The notes beneath the pieces were generated by a model. That model ran no database searches. It was not told the origin of the DNA and saw only the letters and a program-made list of their open reading frames with translations. Source: JAWXBA01 sp048499805 (GTDB lineage: Bacteria; Gemmatimonadota; Gemmatimonadetes; Gemmatimonadales; GWC2-71-9). Taken from it: 64,000 bases of DNA. The stretch spans positions 310,001 to 374,000 of the forward strand of contig JASNZF010000005.1 in NCBI GenBank assembly GCA_048499805.1, read 5' to 3'. Shown here piece after piece: positions 34,322 to 43,072 of the stretch. Position 1 is the stretch's first letter, and each line of letters starts with the position of its first letter. The position numbers and the translations under genes are program-made.

Positions 34322-35695
34322 ATGCCCGGATGCGCCACTGTCTTTCCCATCCCGTTCCTGCTCGGCGGTCTCCTCGCCCTCGCCTTCGGCATCCCGGAGG
34401 CGGTGGACGGGCGCTGGACCCCCGCCATCATCCTGGGGGTCCTGGGCACGGCCGGGATCATCGCCGGACTCACCCTCCATTTCGGGTTCCGGCGCCGGGC
34501 GGCGCGGGAGCGTCGGCTGGCCCAGCGCCAGGCGGCCTGGCCGAACGAGCCCTGGCGCTGGCGTGAGGACTGGGCCGATGGCCCGATCACCGACACCAGC
34601 CGCCAGCAGGCCCTCGCGACCTGGTTCGTCGCGGCACTCTGGAACGCGATTGCCCTGCCTTCCTCGCTGCTCGCCATCCGGGAGGCGCTCCGCACCGGTG
34701 AGCCCCTCCTCTGGCTGGTCACCGGCTTCGGTGTCATCGGCCTGGGGCTGCTGATCCAGGCCGTCTACCTCACCCTGCACCACCGGCGCTTCGGGACCTC
34801 CGCCCTCGAACTCGAGACCTTCCCCGGCTTCTTCGGCGGGACGCTCGCCGGGCGGATCCGGGCCTCCCGCGACCTGCACCTGGCCGGACGGATCCCGGTG
34901 GCGCTCCGGTGCATCCGGCTCGGCGGAGGGGCGGAGGAAGTGCTCTGGGAGGCCCAGATCGACGTCGTCCGCACCTTCCGTGACGGCGCCTCGACGGTGA
35001 TCCATTTCGCGTTCCGGCTCCCCCCGGAGGGCGAGCCCTCGTCGCCGCTTCCGGACCCCAATGGGGTCTGCTGGCGCCTCGAGGCCAACGCGGAGGTGCC
35101 CGGCGTCGACTACCGGGCCAGCTTCGAGGTCCCCGTCTTCGCCCCCCCGCCGGGCACCGTCGTCGCCGTCAGCGACGTGCCGATCGCGGTCGGCTTCGAC
35201 GACTATGTCCAGCCGCCCAGCTCGCGGATCCTGGTGACCACGACCCAGCATGGCACCGAGGTCTGGCTGCCCGCGGCCCGGCACCTCGTTCCGGCCCTGG
35301 TCGTGACCGGTTCGGCGGTCTTCTTCGGGGGGCTCGGCGTCTTCCTGCTCTGGACCGATGCGCCCCAGCTCCTGGCGTGGGCCGTCTGCCTGATCGGCGC
35401 CGTCATCGGCCTCGCCGCCGCCAACCTGCTGTTCGGCACCAGCCAGATCCTCGCCAACCTCGATGGGATGGAGATCACCCAGGGGTTCCTCGGGCTCGGC
35501 CGGACCCGGCACATCCCCGCCGCCGATGTCCTGGACATCGCCACCCACACCAGCATGCAGGCCAACGCCCGCTACTATGCCAACCTCGCGTTGGTCCGGC
35601 GCAGCGGTGGGCGGGTGGTCCTGGGGCGCGCCATCCGGGAGAAGCGTGAGGCAGAATGGCTTGCCGATCGTCTCCTTCGTGCCCTGGGGCGCTGA
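34322..35695 (+). CDS. Uncharacterised membrane protein with C-terminal PH-like domain
   Basis: 457 residues. Hydrophobic helices lie near 8-28, 35-55, 100-120, 122-148, 310-335 and 340-365. A soluble beta-rich domain (about 155-305) separates the two helical groups (ALELETFPGFFGGTLAGRI, EEVLWEAQIDVVRTFRDG). The last 80 residues (LDGMEITQGFLGLGRTRHIP, ANLALVRRSGGRVVLGRAI) look like a bacterial PH-type module that begins right after a membrane helix. I do not recognise a named family. It is divergent from the PqiA-like gene, with a 52-base spacer, and is followed after 36 bases by a lipoprotein gene on the same strand. Confidence 0.8.
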   Translation: MPGCATVFPIPFLLGGLLALAFGIPEAVDGRWTPAIILGVLGTAGIIAGLTLHFGFRRRAARERRLAQRQAAWPNEPWRWREDWADGPITDTSRQQALATWFVAALWNAIALPSSLLAIREALRTGEPLLWLVTGFGVIGLGLLIQAVYLTLHHRRFGTSALELETFPGFFGGTLAGRIRASRDLHLAGRIPVALRCIRLGGGAEEVLWEAQIDVVRTFRDGASTVIHFAFRLPPEGEPSSPLPDPNGVCWRLEANAEVPGVDYRASFEVPVFAPPPGTVVAVSDVPIAVGFDDYVQPPSSRILVTTTQHGTEVWLPAARHLVPALVVTGSAVFFGGLGVFLLWTDAPQLLAWAVCLIGAVIGLAAANLLFGTSQILANLDGMEITQGFLGLGRTRHIPAADVLDIATHTSMQANARYYANLALVRRSGGRVVLGRAIREKREAEWLADRLLRALGR

Positions 35696-35731
35696 ACCGC
35701 CCCCCGCCCAGCCCATTCCAGAGGGATCCCG

Positions 35732-36451
35732 ATGCGCACCACGCACCTCCTGGCCGCCGCCTGTACGGCCCTCCTTTCCTCGGCCTGCCTCCTCGACACC
35801 GGGGAGCCCGACACCTCGTTCATTGCCGACTACCAATTCGGCGTGGGCCAGACCGCCAGTGGCTGGGCCGCCGGTGCCGTGGACTTCCCGGCCGCCGAGG
35901 AGGGCGACGTCGGCTTCGTGGGTGACGTCCGGGTCCGGCCCGAGGAGACCCTGGACCTGGCCCCGGCACTCTACCTGCAGGGCGCCAATGTGAGTGGCGA
36001 CCTGTTCATGTACTGGTACCGGATGATCGATGGCTTCGTCCCCAACGCCGAGTACACCATCGGCGTCGACATCGAGTACAGCAGCAGGTTCGGGCGCGAC
36101 TGTACCACCGGCGCCGGCCCCACCACCTGGATCAAGGCCGGCGCCGTCGGCGTGGAACCGTCCCGCAGCGTGGATCAGTCCGGGAACTACCGCCTCAACG
36201 TGGACAAGGGCCAGCATGCCACCGGCGGCGCCACGGTCCTCAGCCTCGGCGACCTGCGCACCAACGCCCCGGGTTGCATCGTCAACGGCCCCTACTCGGT
36301 CTGGGGCCGGCACTCGGGGCAGGACGCCCTGCGGGTCCGGGCCAGCGCCGCAGGCCAGCTCTGGCTGATCTTCGGGATTGAATCGACCGCCGCCGGAACC
36401 CTGACCATGTACATCAACCGGTTCGGGGTGCGGTTCCGGCCGGTATCTTGA
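35732..36451 (+). CDS. Uncharacterised lipoprotein
   Basis: 239 residues; signal peptide with lipobox SSAC (LLSSACLLDTG, Cys19). The mature part is beta-rich: FIADYQFGVGQTASGWAAGAVDF at the start, MYWYRMIDGF, EYTIGVDIEYSS in the middle and LTMYINRFGVRF at the end. Two Cys (in RDCTTGAG and PGCIVNG) could form a disulfide. It resembles carbohydrate-binding or jelly-roll modules in general shape, but I cannot name a family. It is probably co-transcribed with the membrane protein upstream. A purine-rich heptad repeat starts one base after its stop. Confidence 0.82.
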   Translation: MRTTHLLAAACTALLSSACLLDTGEPDTSFIADYQFGVGQTASGWAAGAVDFPAAEEGDVGFVGDVRVRPEETLDLAPALYLQGANVSGDLFMYWYRMIDGFVPNAEYTIGVDIEYSSRFGRDCTTGAGPTTWIKAGAVGVEPSRSVDQSGNYRLNVDKGQHATGGATVLSLGDLRTNAPGCIVNGPYSVWGRHSGQDALRVRASAAGQLWLIFGIESTAAGTLTMYINRFGVRFRPVS

Positions 36452-36452
36452 C

Positions 36453-36476
36453 GGGTGAGAGGTAAGAGGTAAGAGG
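36453..36476. repeat. Left, purine-rich heptad arm after the lipoprotein stop
   Basis: GGGTGAGA followed by two GGTAAGA units and GG, beginning one base after the TGA at 36449-36451. It is the inverted partner of the long right arm at 36607-36684. Confidence 0.9.
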
Positions 36477-36525
36477 AAACCTGGAAGCGCGAAGTGGGAA
36501 CGGCGGGGACACTGCGGACCATGCG

Positions 36526-36558
36526 AAAAAGGGAGGCCCCTCCAAGTGGGGACCTCCC
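36526..36558 (-). terminator. Intrinsic terminator of the ggt gene inside the repeat spacer
   Basis: GGGAGGCCCC (36531-36540), loop TCCAAGT, GGGGACCTCCC (36548-36558): a 10-bp stem with one bulged base. Read on the minus strand the hairpin is followed by five U (AAAAA at 36526-36530), a usable intrinsic terminator for ggt. On the plus strand it could still pause transcription after the lipoprotein gene. Confidence 0.7.
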
Positions 36559-36606
36559 TCTGTCGTCGTGCCCCGACCCAACCACACGGTCCCCGATACA
36601 CCCCCG

Positions 36607-36684
36607 CTTACCTCTCACCTCTCACCTCTCACCTCTCACCTCTCACCTCTTACCTCTTACCCCTTACCCCTTACCTCTTACCCG
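36607..36684. repeat. Right heptamer arm, CCTCTCA/CCTCTTA, about 11 units, flush with the ggt stop
   Basis: Eleven pyrimidine heptads: mostly CCTCTCA and CCTCTTA, with CCCCTTA near the end. The array touches the TGA stop of the minus-strand ggt gene (36685-36687). This is the cleanest and longest heptad array in the window. Confidence 0.95.
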
Positions 36685-38541
36685 TCACTCCCACGCGATC
36701 CCGTAGTCCTCCCCGAAGTTGGAGGACCCGCCCCAGAAGGTCCGGTGCTTGCGGTCGAACCAGATGGCGTTGATCGGGCCGCTGGTCAGCGCCTGGAACT
36801 CCAGGGTGTACCCCATCCGGCGCAGCTCGGCACGGACCCACTCGGGCACGCTCTCGGCCAGCAGCATGCGGCCCGGCCGACTGCCGTGGTCGCCGAAGCT
36901 GGTGCGCATCTGGAAGCTGTTCAGATTGGCGGCCTCGGTGGCTTGCTGCACCGTCATCCCGAACTCGACCATGTTGAGGAAGAACTGGAGCAGGTTCTGG
37001 TCCTGGGAGTCCCCGCCCTGCACCGCGAAGCTCAGGAACGGCTCCCCATCCTTGAGCGCCAGCGACGGAGTCAACGTCACCCGTGGCTGTTTCCGGGGCG
37101 CCACGACATTGTAGGGCCCGTCCTCCGCCCGGAGGACAAAGCTCTGGGCCCGCTGGCTCATCCCAATGCCGGTCCGGCCGGCAATCACCGCCGGCACCCA
37201 CCCGCCACTCGGCGTGATGCTCACGACCCAGCCCGCCGAGTCGGCCGCCTGGATCGAGGTGGTCCCGGCGTAGAACGCGTCGCGGAAGGCGGCATCGTCC
37301 ACCGGCGCCGCGACGCGGCCGGAGTCGGGGCGCGGGCCGGTGACGCTCCAGTCCGCGAGCAGCCGGGCGAACGGATTGGTGCCCCCCTGGAAGGGATACG
37401 GGTCTCCCGGACGGACGGTGGGGTCGTTGCGCTCCCAGTTGATCTGGGCGAACCGCTGGCGGGCATACTCCTTGGAGAGCAGGCCGCGCACCGGCTCCTC
37501 CGGCGCGGTGTAGATGTCGCCGTAGTAGAAGTCGCGGTCGGCGAACGCCATGCTCATCGCCTGGTAGACGGTGTGGAGGTACCGGGCGCTGTTGTAGCCC
37601 ATCTCCTGGACCTTGGCCTGCTCGAGGATATTGAGCGCCTGCAGGAGAGCAGGGCCCTGCGTCCAGACATTCAGCTTGTAGACCTCGATCCCCTTGTAGG
37701 TCGTCGACACCGGCTCCTCGATCCGGACCCGCCAGGTGGCCAGGTCCTCGAGGGTCACCGGGGATCCCTGCTCGCGGGCGCCGCGCACGTATTCCGCGGC
37801 AATGTCCCCCCGGTAGAACCGGTCGTAGGCCGCCATGATCGCCGCCCGACGGTCCTTCCCGGCCCGGCGGGCCTCCGCCTCGGTAGCCACCAGCGAGCGG
37901 AGCATCGCGGCCAGGTCTGGCTGGCGGAAGATCTCGCCCGGCTCTGGGGCCTCGCGCTCCATGCCGAGGTGGGGCAGCATGGTGGCGCGGGAGTACGGCC
38001 ACTCCTTGAGGCGCCGCTTCTGGGCCTCGATGCTGTTGGCGGTGGCTGCCTCGATCGGATACCCGTCGGCCATCTCGATCGCCGGTTGGAGCACCTGGGC
38101 CAGCGTCATCGTGCCGTACTCGGCCAGCATCACCATGATCCCGCCGGGCGTGCCCGGGGTGACGGCGGCATCCACGCCATACTCGGGGGGATTGCTCCAC
38201 CCCTTTGCCGCGAAGTACTCCGGGGTGGCCCCGCTGGGCGCCCACCCCAGCGCATTGATGCCGATCACCTTCTTGAGGCCGGGATGGTAGATCAGGGCCT
38301 GGGTTTCCCCACCCCAGCTGAGGACGTCCCACATCGTCGCCACGGCGCCGAGCATGGCCACCGCCGCGTCCACCGCATTGCCGCCCTGGGCAAAGATGCG
38401 GGCCCCGGCCGCCGCGCCGAGCGGCTTGCCGGTGATGGCCATCCAGTGGCGGCCGTGCAGCGGGGGCTTGGCCGTGCGCTGCGCGGGGAGCGCGGGAGCG
38501 AGGGCCAGCAGGGCGAAGAGAGAAAGCAGCACTCGGCGCAT
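36685..38541 (-). CDS. ggt: Gamma-glutamyltransferase
   Basis: 618 residues with a signal peptide (LLSLFALLALAPALPAQ). The precursor has the usual layout: large subunit with GGNAVDAAVAM, ALGWAPSGA, VPG-like VTPGTPGG, and a processing site near residue 426 in AGTTSIQAADSAGWVVSITPS, where the Thr becomes the nucleophile of the small subunit. GGDSQDQNLLQFFLN and GDHGSRPGRMLLAE lie in the small subunit. The enzyme transfers or hydrolyses gamma-glutamyl groups, for example from glutathione, in the periplasm. The family's usual PSxYGS-like lid text is altered here (WVPAVIAGRTGIGMSQ), so acceptor preference may differ. GAGG lies 9 bases upstream of the ATG. Confidence 0.9.
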   Translation of the reverse strand: MRRVLLSLFALLALAPALPAQRTAKPPLHGRHWMAITGKPLGAAAGARIFAQGGNAVDAAVAMLGAVATMWDVLSWGGETQALIYHPGLKKVIGINALGWAPSGATPEYFAAKGWSNPPEYGVDAAVTPGTPGGIMVMLAEYGTMTLAQVLQPAIEMADGYPIEAATANSIEAQKRRLKEWPYSRATMLPHLGMEREAPEPGEIFRQPDLAAMLRSLVATEAEARRAGKDRRAAIMAAYDRFYRGDIAAEYVRGAREQGSPVTLEDLATWRVRIEEPVSTTYKGIEVYKLNVWTQGPALLQALNILEQAKVQEMGYNSARYLHTVYQAMSMAFADRDFYYGDIYTAPEEPVRGLLSKEYARQRFAQINWERNDPTVRPGDPYPFQGGTNPFARLLADWSVTGPRPDSGRVAAPVDDAAFRDAFYAGTTSIQAADSAGWVVSITPSGGWVPAVIAGRTGIGMSQRAQSFVLRAEDGPYNVVAPRKQPRVTLTPSLALKDGEPFLSFAVQGGDSQDQNLLQFFLNMVEFGMTVQQATEAANLNSFQMRTSFGDHGSRPGRMLLAESVPEWVRAELRRMGYTLEFQALTSGPINAIWFDRKHRTFWGGSSNFGEDYGIAWE

Positions 38542-38568
38542 GAACAGTGTCCTCGAAGAGGTTTCACA

Positions 38569-38574
38569 ATATTA
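38569..38574 (-). promoter_or_regulatory. Candidate -10 TAATAT for ggt
   Basis: The minus strand reads GGTAATATTGTG 28-33 bases before the ggt ATG. The ATATTG core recurs before three other genes in the window (5491, 20938, 23604). No clear -35 box. Confidence 0.3.
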
Positions 38575-38624
38575 CCGACGTCACGCTGCCGGCACGCGGG
38601 CAGGGCAGCCTGACGGATGCGCTG

Positions 38625-38680
38625 CCCACCTTCCCACCCTCCCACCCTCCCGCCTGCCCGCTGACCCGCTGACCCGCGGC
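38625..38680. repeat. Octamer array, seven units, one base from the metalloprotease stop
   Basis: CCCACCTT, CCCACCCT (twice), CCCGCCTG, CCCGCTGA (twice), CCCGCGGC: seven consecutive octamers with CCC in register. One base then precedes the TAG stop (38682-38684) of the minus-strand gene. Its complement (GGGTCAGC) is close to the GGGTCGGC unit at 1613. Confidence 0.85.
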
Positions 38681-38681
38681 C

Positions 38682-41147
38682 CTACGCCTTCGGGTCCAGG
38701 ATCCGGGCAATCTCCGCCCGGACGTCGCGCAGGTGCATCCGGGTCATGCTGTCCCCGGCCCGGGCCAGGGCACGCTGGGCCAGGGCGTCGAGGTCCGTCA
38801 ACTCGCCCCGCAGCGCCGGCCGGGTATCGGTGACCGGGCGCGGATCCGGCGCATTGGGCGGGGCGTTGGCGGGGCGCGGCGGGTTCAGCTCGCCATCCAC
38901 GGCATCGAGGTAGGCCCGCTGCAGGTTCCGGCGATAGACATCGACCGTCACCGAGGGACGGCTCAACTCGCCCCATACCGCGGTGCGCACCTCGGAGAGG
39001 AGGTCGGCCACCGTGTAGGCGCGGCTTGCCCCGCCCGCCAGTGCCTCATACTCGACCAGCCGTTCCAGGCGCGCCCGGCCCAGCAGGGTACCCACCACAT
39101 TGCCCTGCGCGGTCCGCAGCCGGTCGAGCACCCCGGCCGCCTCGATCCGTCGCAGGATGTCGGGGGCCACGAAGTACTCCGGCGTGGTGAATGCATTCTC
39201 GGCCAGGAACTGCATCGCGGCCTGCTGGCGGGCCCGGCTCACCGGCTCGAACCGGGGGCCGGTCCCGTACTTCTCCTGGGTGTCCGCTCCCCCGATGACC
39301 GCGGCCACGTGGTTCATGTACCGCTGCCACTGCGAGACGGCATTCCCGTACAGCTCCTCGAGCTGCGAGTAGTCCTGCCCCGGCTGCTCCGCCACCGGGA
39401 TCAGGGTGGCCATCACCCGCCGCAGGTTGCGCAGTGCCAGCGTGCTCGAGTAGACGGGGTCCATGTCCCCGACCGCCTCGGTGAGGTTGCCCGGATCGTT
39501 CGGGGCATCGCTGGTCGTCCACCGGAGCCAGGGCATCGTGTCCTGCCAGCGCGACCAACCGTCGAGGATGGTCCACTCCTCGTCGGGTGTCCGCGCCCCC
39601 GGAATCGGCTTGTACGCCCACATCACGGCGTACTTGTCGTACGGCCCCACCTGCGGGATCAGCAGCTCCACCGGAATGTTGTCCTCGGGCTGGGCCACGT
39701 AGTTGAACCGGGAGTAGTCCATGAGGGTGGAGACATGCCCCCCCATCCGTCGCAGGAAGGTGACGCTGCGGAGGCTGTCGGGATGGTACATGTGACTGGC
39801 CTTCATGTTGTGCGGAAAGCCGATCGAATGCCCGATCTCGTGGGTCACCACGTACTCGACCAGCTTGCCCATGAGCGAATCGGGAAACTGCAATGCCCGT
39901 CCCCTCGGGTCGAGCGGGCTCGCCTGGATGAAGTACCAGTTGCGGAGCAGGTTCATCACGTTGTGGTACATGTTCACTTCACCCTTGATGATCTCCCCCG
40001 AACGCGGGTCCACCACCTGGCCACCCGTGGCGTTGGCCACGGTCGATGGCCGCCAATGGATGATCGACTTGCCCAGGGTGTGGTTGGACCAGTCGGGGTC
40101 CTGCTCGGGGGTCGGGGCGTAGCGCCCCTCGATCGCGTTGGTGAAGCCGGCCTCGCGGAAGGCCACGTTCCACTTCTCGACCCCGCTCTTGACCCAGGGC
40201 TTGAGCCAGTCCGGGGTCGCGGCATCGATCCAGTAGACGATCGGCTCGACCGGGTCCGAGAGGGCCGCCGCCGGGTTGCGCTTCTCCAGCCGGAATCGAT
40301 GGATGAACCGCCGCTCCTCGGCCCGGTGCTCCGGGCGCCCATAGTCGATCGTGGTGGAGGAGATCACCCCAACCCGTCGGTCCGAGAGCCGCATCATCAT
40401 CGGGACGTCGGGCAGCCGGTACATGCTCCAGTGCATCTTCGCGGTGACACTGGTGGGCTGGACGCTCGCCGGAGCGTTCGGCGCCCGAATCATCCCGGTC
40501 TGGGTCGCCTCCACATCCACCGTTCGCTCGGACGGCACCACCCGGTCGATCCAGCTGCGCTCGCGCTGGACCGAGGTCAGGCTGCCGAAATCGGCGTTGG
40601 CAGTCAGGAACAGCGGGGTGACCTCGACCACCGCGGCACTGTCCGGCCCGTACGCCTCCACCGCCAGGCGCGCCAGCACCGGGCCGCGGGTCATCCCCGC
40701 CGTGGCGCGGGCAATGGCCTGCGACGGGTCGGAGCGGACAGTGTAGTCCCGGCTGCGCAGCACGACGAAGTGCCCCTCCCGCTCCCAGACCAGCACCCGC
40801 GTCCCGCCACCGCCAACGAAGCCGCCGGTCGACTGGGAGGACTCGACCTGCCGGGCGATGAACAGCATCTCCTTCCCGAGCTGGGCGGCGGGGATCTCGA
40901 AGAACAGCTTGTCGTCCACCAGGTGGGTGGCAAAGAGTCCGCGGCGCGTCTGGGCCTTGGCGGTGACCACTTGGGCGTAGGGCTTCGGCCCGGTCCGCGC
41001 CTGGCCCGCGGGACCGGCGGCCCGCGCGGTGGAGTCCTGGGCTGCCGGACGGACGGCCGGGGTGGTGGCGGCACTGCGCGAGGCACAACCCGCAAGGGAC
41101 AACAGCAGGAATGGCGCGGCAACGCCCAGGCAGGCTCTCGATCGCAT
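38682..41147 (-). CDS. Zinc metalloprotease lipoprotein of the DUF5117/DUF5118 type
   Basis: 821 residues from an ATG at 41147, chosen for the lipoprotein signal peptide (FLLLSLAGCAS, Cys21). Residues about 50-110 are DUF5118-like (KPYAQVVTAKAQTRRGLFATH), about 115-300 DUF5117-like and the rest the DUF4953-type protease. The zinc motif THEIGHSIGFPHN (about 434-446) matches HExxHxxGxxH and is followed by STLMDYSRFNY, a Met-turn-like segment. The size and order are normal for this group, which is common in Bacteroidota and Gemmatimonadota. Predicted to digest proteins at the cell surface. An octamer repeat lies at its 3' end. Confidence 0.9.
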   Translation of the reverse strand: MRSRACLGVAAPFLLLSLAGCASRSAATTPAVRPAAQDSTARAAGPAGQARTGPKPYAQVVTAKAQTRRGLFATHLVDDKLFFEIPAAQLGKEMLFIARQVESSQSTGGFVGGGGTRVLVWEREGHFVVLRSRDYTVRSDPSQAIARATAGMTRGPVLARLAVEAYGPDSAAVVEVTPLFLTANADFGSLTSVQRERSWIDRVVPSERTVDVEATQTGMIRAPNAPASVQPTSVTAKMHWSMYRLPDVPMMMRLSDRRVGVISSTTIDYGRPEHRAEERRFIHRFRLEKRNPAAALSDPVEPIVYWIDAATPDWLKPWVKSGVEKWNVAFREAGFTNAIEGRYAPTPEQDPDWSNHTLGKSIIHWRPSTVANATGGQVVDPRSGEIIKGEVNMYHNVMNLLRNWYFIQASPLDPRGRALQFPDSLMGKLVEYVVTHEIGHSIGFPHNMKASHMYHPDSLRSVTFLRRMGGHVSTLMDYSRFNYVAQPEDNIPVELLIPQVGPYDKYAVMWAYKPIPGARTPDEEWTILDGWSRWQDTMPWLRWTTSDAPNDPGNLTEAVGDMDPVYSSTLALRNLRRVMATLIPVAEQPGQDYSQLEELYGNAVSQWQRYMNHVAAVIGGADTQEKYGTGPRFEPVSRARQQAAMQFLAENAFTTPEYFVAPDILRRIEAAGVLDRLRTAQGNVVGTLLGRARLERLVEYEALAGGASRAYTVADLLSEVRTAVWGELSRPSVTVDVYRRNLQRAYLDAVDGELNPPRPANAPPNAPDPRPVTDTRPALRGELTDLDALAQRALARAGDSMTRMHLRDVRAEIARILDPKA

Positions 41148-41225
41148 CGAAGGCTCCACGGGTGGCAAGTTGGGGGGTGCGGGCCGGGCGGCCCGGGCAT
41201 CCTCCCAACTTGCACCGGGAAACGA

Positions 41226-41255
41226 GCGAGGGCAACCGATTCCGGTTGCCCTCGC
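41226..41255 (-). terminator. 12-bp perfect hairpin after the propeller lipoprotein gene
   Basis: GCGAGGGCAACC, loop GATTCC, GGTTGCCCTCGC. Perfect 12-bp stem starting 23 bases past the stop at 41279 on the minus strand. No U-tract. Confidence 0.7.
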
Positions 41256-41278
41256 GCCACCCCGCCCACCCCCACCTG

Positions 41279-42532
41279 TCAGGGCAGCGCCGGCTCGATC
41301 CGGAACCGCGTCACGGCCGGGAGGTCGTCGGCATTCCGGACCAGGGCCCAGACCAGGTTCCCGTCCGCCTCCATCAGGGTGGTGCGCGGAGGAAAGGTCA
41401 GGCGCCCGAGGAACCGGCCGGTCGGCGCGTAGATCTCGTAGACCACCGGGGTCCGGAAGGTGATCACCGGGCGGAGGGTGTCGCGCGTGACGGGCAGCTC
41501 GTCGGCCGGGATGGGCTCCGAGGGCGCGGGGACCCGGATCCAGATCCGGCCATCGCGGGCCGCGAAGATCCCGGCGATCGGCGCCTTGGTGGTGGGGAGG
41601 TCGGGACCGCGCCAAGCCCAGCCGGGCTCGGTCTGGCGCATGCTGTGGGTGATGGAGGCCTGCTCCTCGCTGCGTTCCTCGCTGCCCACGCCGACCGGCG
41701 GCGCCGATCGCACGATCACCAGCGGCTTGGCACCCGGCCGCTCCAGGACCACGGCTCCCTGGCCGCCGTTGGCGGCCACGAAGTAGCCATCCGGGTGCCA
41801 GGCCCAGTGAAAGTTGGGTGCGTGGCGGGAGTTGGTCGAGGAAGTGTTGCCTTCCGCCCGTGCCACGTACACCTCCCGCTGGACCGGCAGGTCCGGCGGC
41901 GCCAGGGAGTCGCCGAACGCCCCACCCTCCCGCAGCTGCACCAGCCCCATCCGGCCAAGGATCTCGCCTTCCCGCGGCGGGGTGACCGGCCGCCGGAGGT
42001 AGAGCTGGCCGCTCCGGTCGGTGAGCAGGCCGTTCGAGGTGTTGAACCCGGTGGGCACCGGCCAGCTGCGCTGCCACTGCCCCTCGACGTCCAGGAAGGC
42101 CACCCGCCCGTTGCGTGCGTCCCAAAGCGCCACCCCGCTGTCGCCCAGGACGACCATGCCGTTGTTCGAGTTGTACTCGCCGGGGCCGGCGCCCTGCCGG
42201 CCCGTCCGCTGGCGAAGGGTCCCGTCGGCGTTGAAGATCAGCAGGGTGTTCGAGGGACGGTCGAAGACCCAGAGCCGCCCGTCCGGCCCGACGTCGAACT
42301 CAAAGACGTCGGTGAACAGCGAGGTGTCGTCGGCATCCGGGGCCACCGCCATCTCCTGCACGAGCCGGCGATGGGCGCTGGCGGGCACTTCCCCGGTCAC
42401 GCGGGCGAAGACCGTGTCGGTGGTCGAATCAATCACCGTCAGCAACCCGGAGGGGTCCGCCGGAGGGGCCCCTTCCCCGGGGCCACAGGCCATCGCGGCG
42501 AGCAGGAAGAGGGCGAGGCATGGGTGTCGCAT
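41279..42532 (-). CDS. 6-bladed beta-propeller lipoprotein
   Basis: 417 residues from an ATG at 42532; the longer start adds only shadow sequence. Signal peptide with lipobox AMAC (FLLAAMACGPG). The mature part shows repeated blades of the NHL/6-bladed type: FEFDVGPDGRLWVFDRPSNTLLIFNADG, GRQGAGPGEYN, VVLGDSGVALWDARNGRVAFLD, LLTDRSGQLYLRRP, IFAARDGRIWIRV. Such lipoproteins are frequent in Gemmatimonadota and Bacteroidota, with no general known function; binding of a ligand or partner protein is likely. It is divergent from the cupredoxin gene with a 183-base spacer in which I see no clear signal. Confidence 0.88.
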   Translation of the reverse strand: MRHPCLALFLLAAMACGPGEGAPPADPSGLLTVIDSTTDTVFARVTGEVPASAHRRLVQEMAVAPDADDTSLFTDVFEFDVGPDGRLWVFDRPSNTLLIFNADGTLRQRTGRQGAGPGEYNSNNGMVVLGDSGVALWDARNGRVAFLDVEGQWQRSWPVPTGFNTSNGLLTDRSGQLYLRRPVTPPREGEILGRMGLVQLREGGAFGDSLAPPDLPVQREVYVARAEGNTSSTNSRHAPNFHWAWHPDGYFVAANGGQGAVVLERPGAKPLVIVRSAPPVGVGSEERSEEQASITHSMRQTEPGWAWRGPDLPTTKAPIAGIFAARDGRIWIRVPAPSEPIPADELPVTRDTLRPVITFRTPVVYEIYAPTGRFLGRLTFPPRTTLMEADGNLVWALVRNADDLPAVTRFRIEPALP

Positions 42533-42715
42533 CGGTACATTTCCCCGGGTGAAGGATCCCCTGTTAGACTCCACATCACCTCAAAGGGTTGCAGGCGCCA
42601 CGGCCACACCGGTGTGCGAGAATCCCGGGGGCGTGGCGTCCACCATGCTATCGGGCGGCAGTTCACCGAGCCCCAATCGCACGCCACCCTGAACGTCAGC
42701 CCCGGAGACCCGATC

Positions 42716-43072
42716 ATGTTGTGGAGATATCCCGCGCTTGTCGTGACCCTGCTGGCCGGCCTGTCCGCGTGCGGCGGTGGGACCACGGAGCCCACCGATG
42801 ATGGCTCGACCCGCATCACCCTCACCTCGGGTCTGACCTTCAGCCCCGCGGACCTGACGATCGACCCGGGCACCACGGTCCGCTGGGTGGCCAGCACCTC
42901 GAGCTTCCACACCATCACCCCGACCAATGGGCAGCAGGCCGGGGTCTGGGCCAAGGCCACCACCTCGAGCACGGGAACCGTGCTCACCCACACCTTCACC
43001 ACTCCCGGGCAGGTCTACAACTATTTCTGCGAAGTCCACGCGGGGATGACCGGGGTCATCCGGGTTCGGTGA
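42716..43072 (+). CDS. Plastocyanin-like type 1 copper lipoprotein
   Basis: 118 residues; GGAG lies 9 bases before the ATG. Lipobox LSAC (Cys19). A single cupredoxin domain follows with all four blue-copper ligands: His65 (SSFHTI), Cys105, His108 and Met111 (YFCEVHAGM). The FTTPGQVYNYFCEVHAGMTG text is typical of plastocyanin/pseudoazurin-like proteins. It should carry electrons or hold copper at the membrane surface in the periplasm. Its stop TGA shares one base with the ATG of the beta-barrel/cupredoxin gene, so they are coupled. Confidence 0.92.
   Translation: MLWRYPALVVTLLAGLSACGGGTTEPTDDGSTRITLTSGLTFSPADLTIDPGTTVRWVASTSSFHTITPTNGQQAGVWAKATTSSTGTVLTHTFTTPGQVYNYFCEVHAGMTGVIRVR

Noticed and set aside
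36607..36684. Possible CRISPR array
   Set aside because: Units are 7 bases with no unique spacers and no cas genes nearby; it is a simple tandem repeat.
38682..42125. Start of the DUF5117-type protease at 42125
   Set aside because: The extra 326 residues are a shadow of the propeller lipoprotein gene; the ATG at 41147 gives a normal lipoprotein signal.
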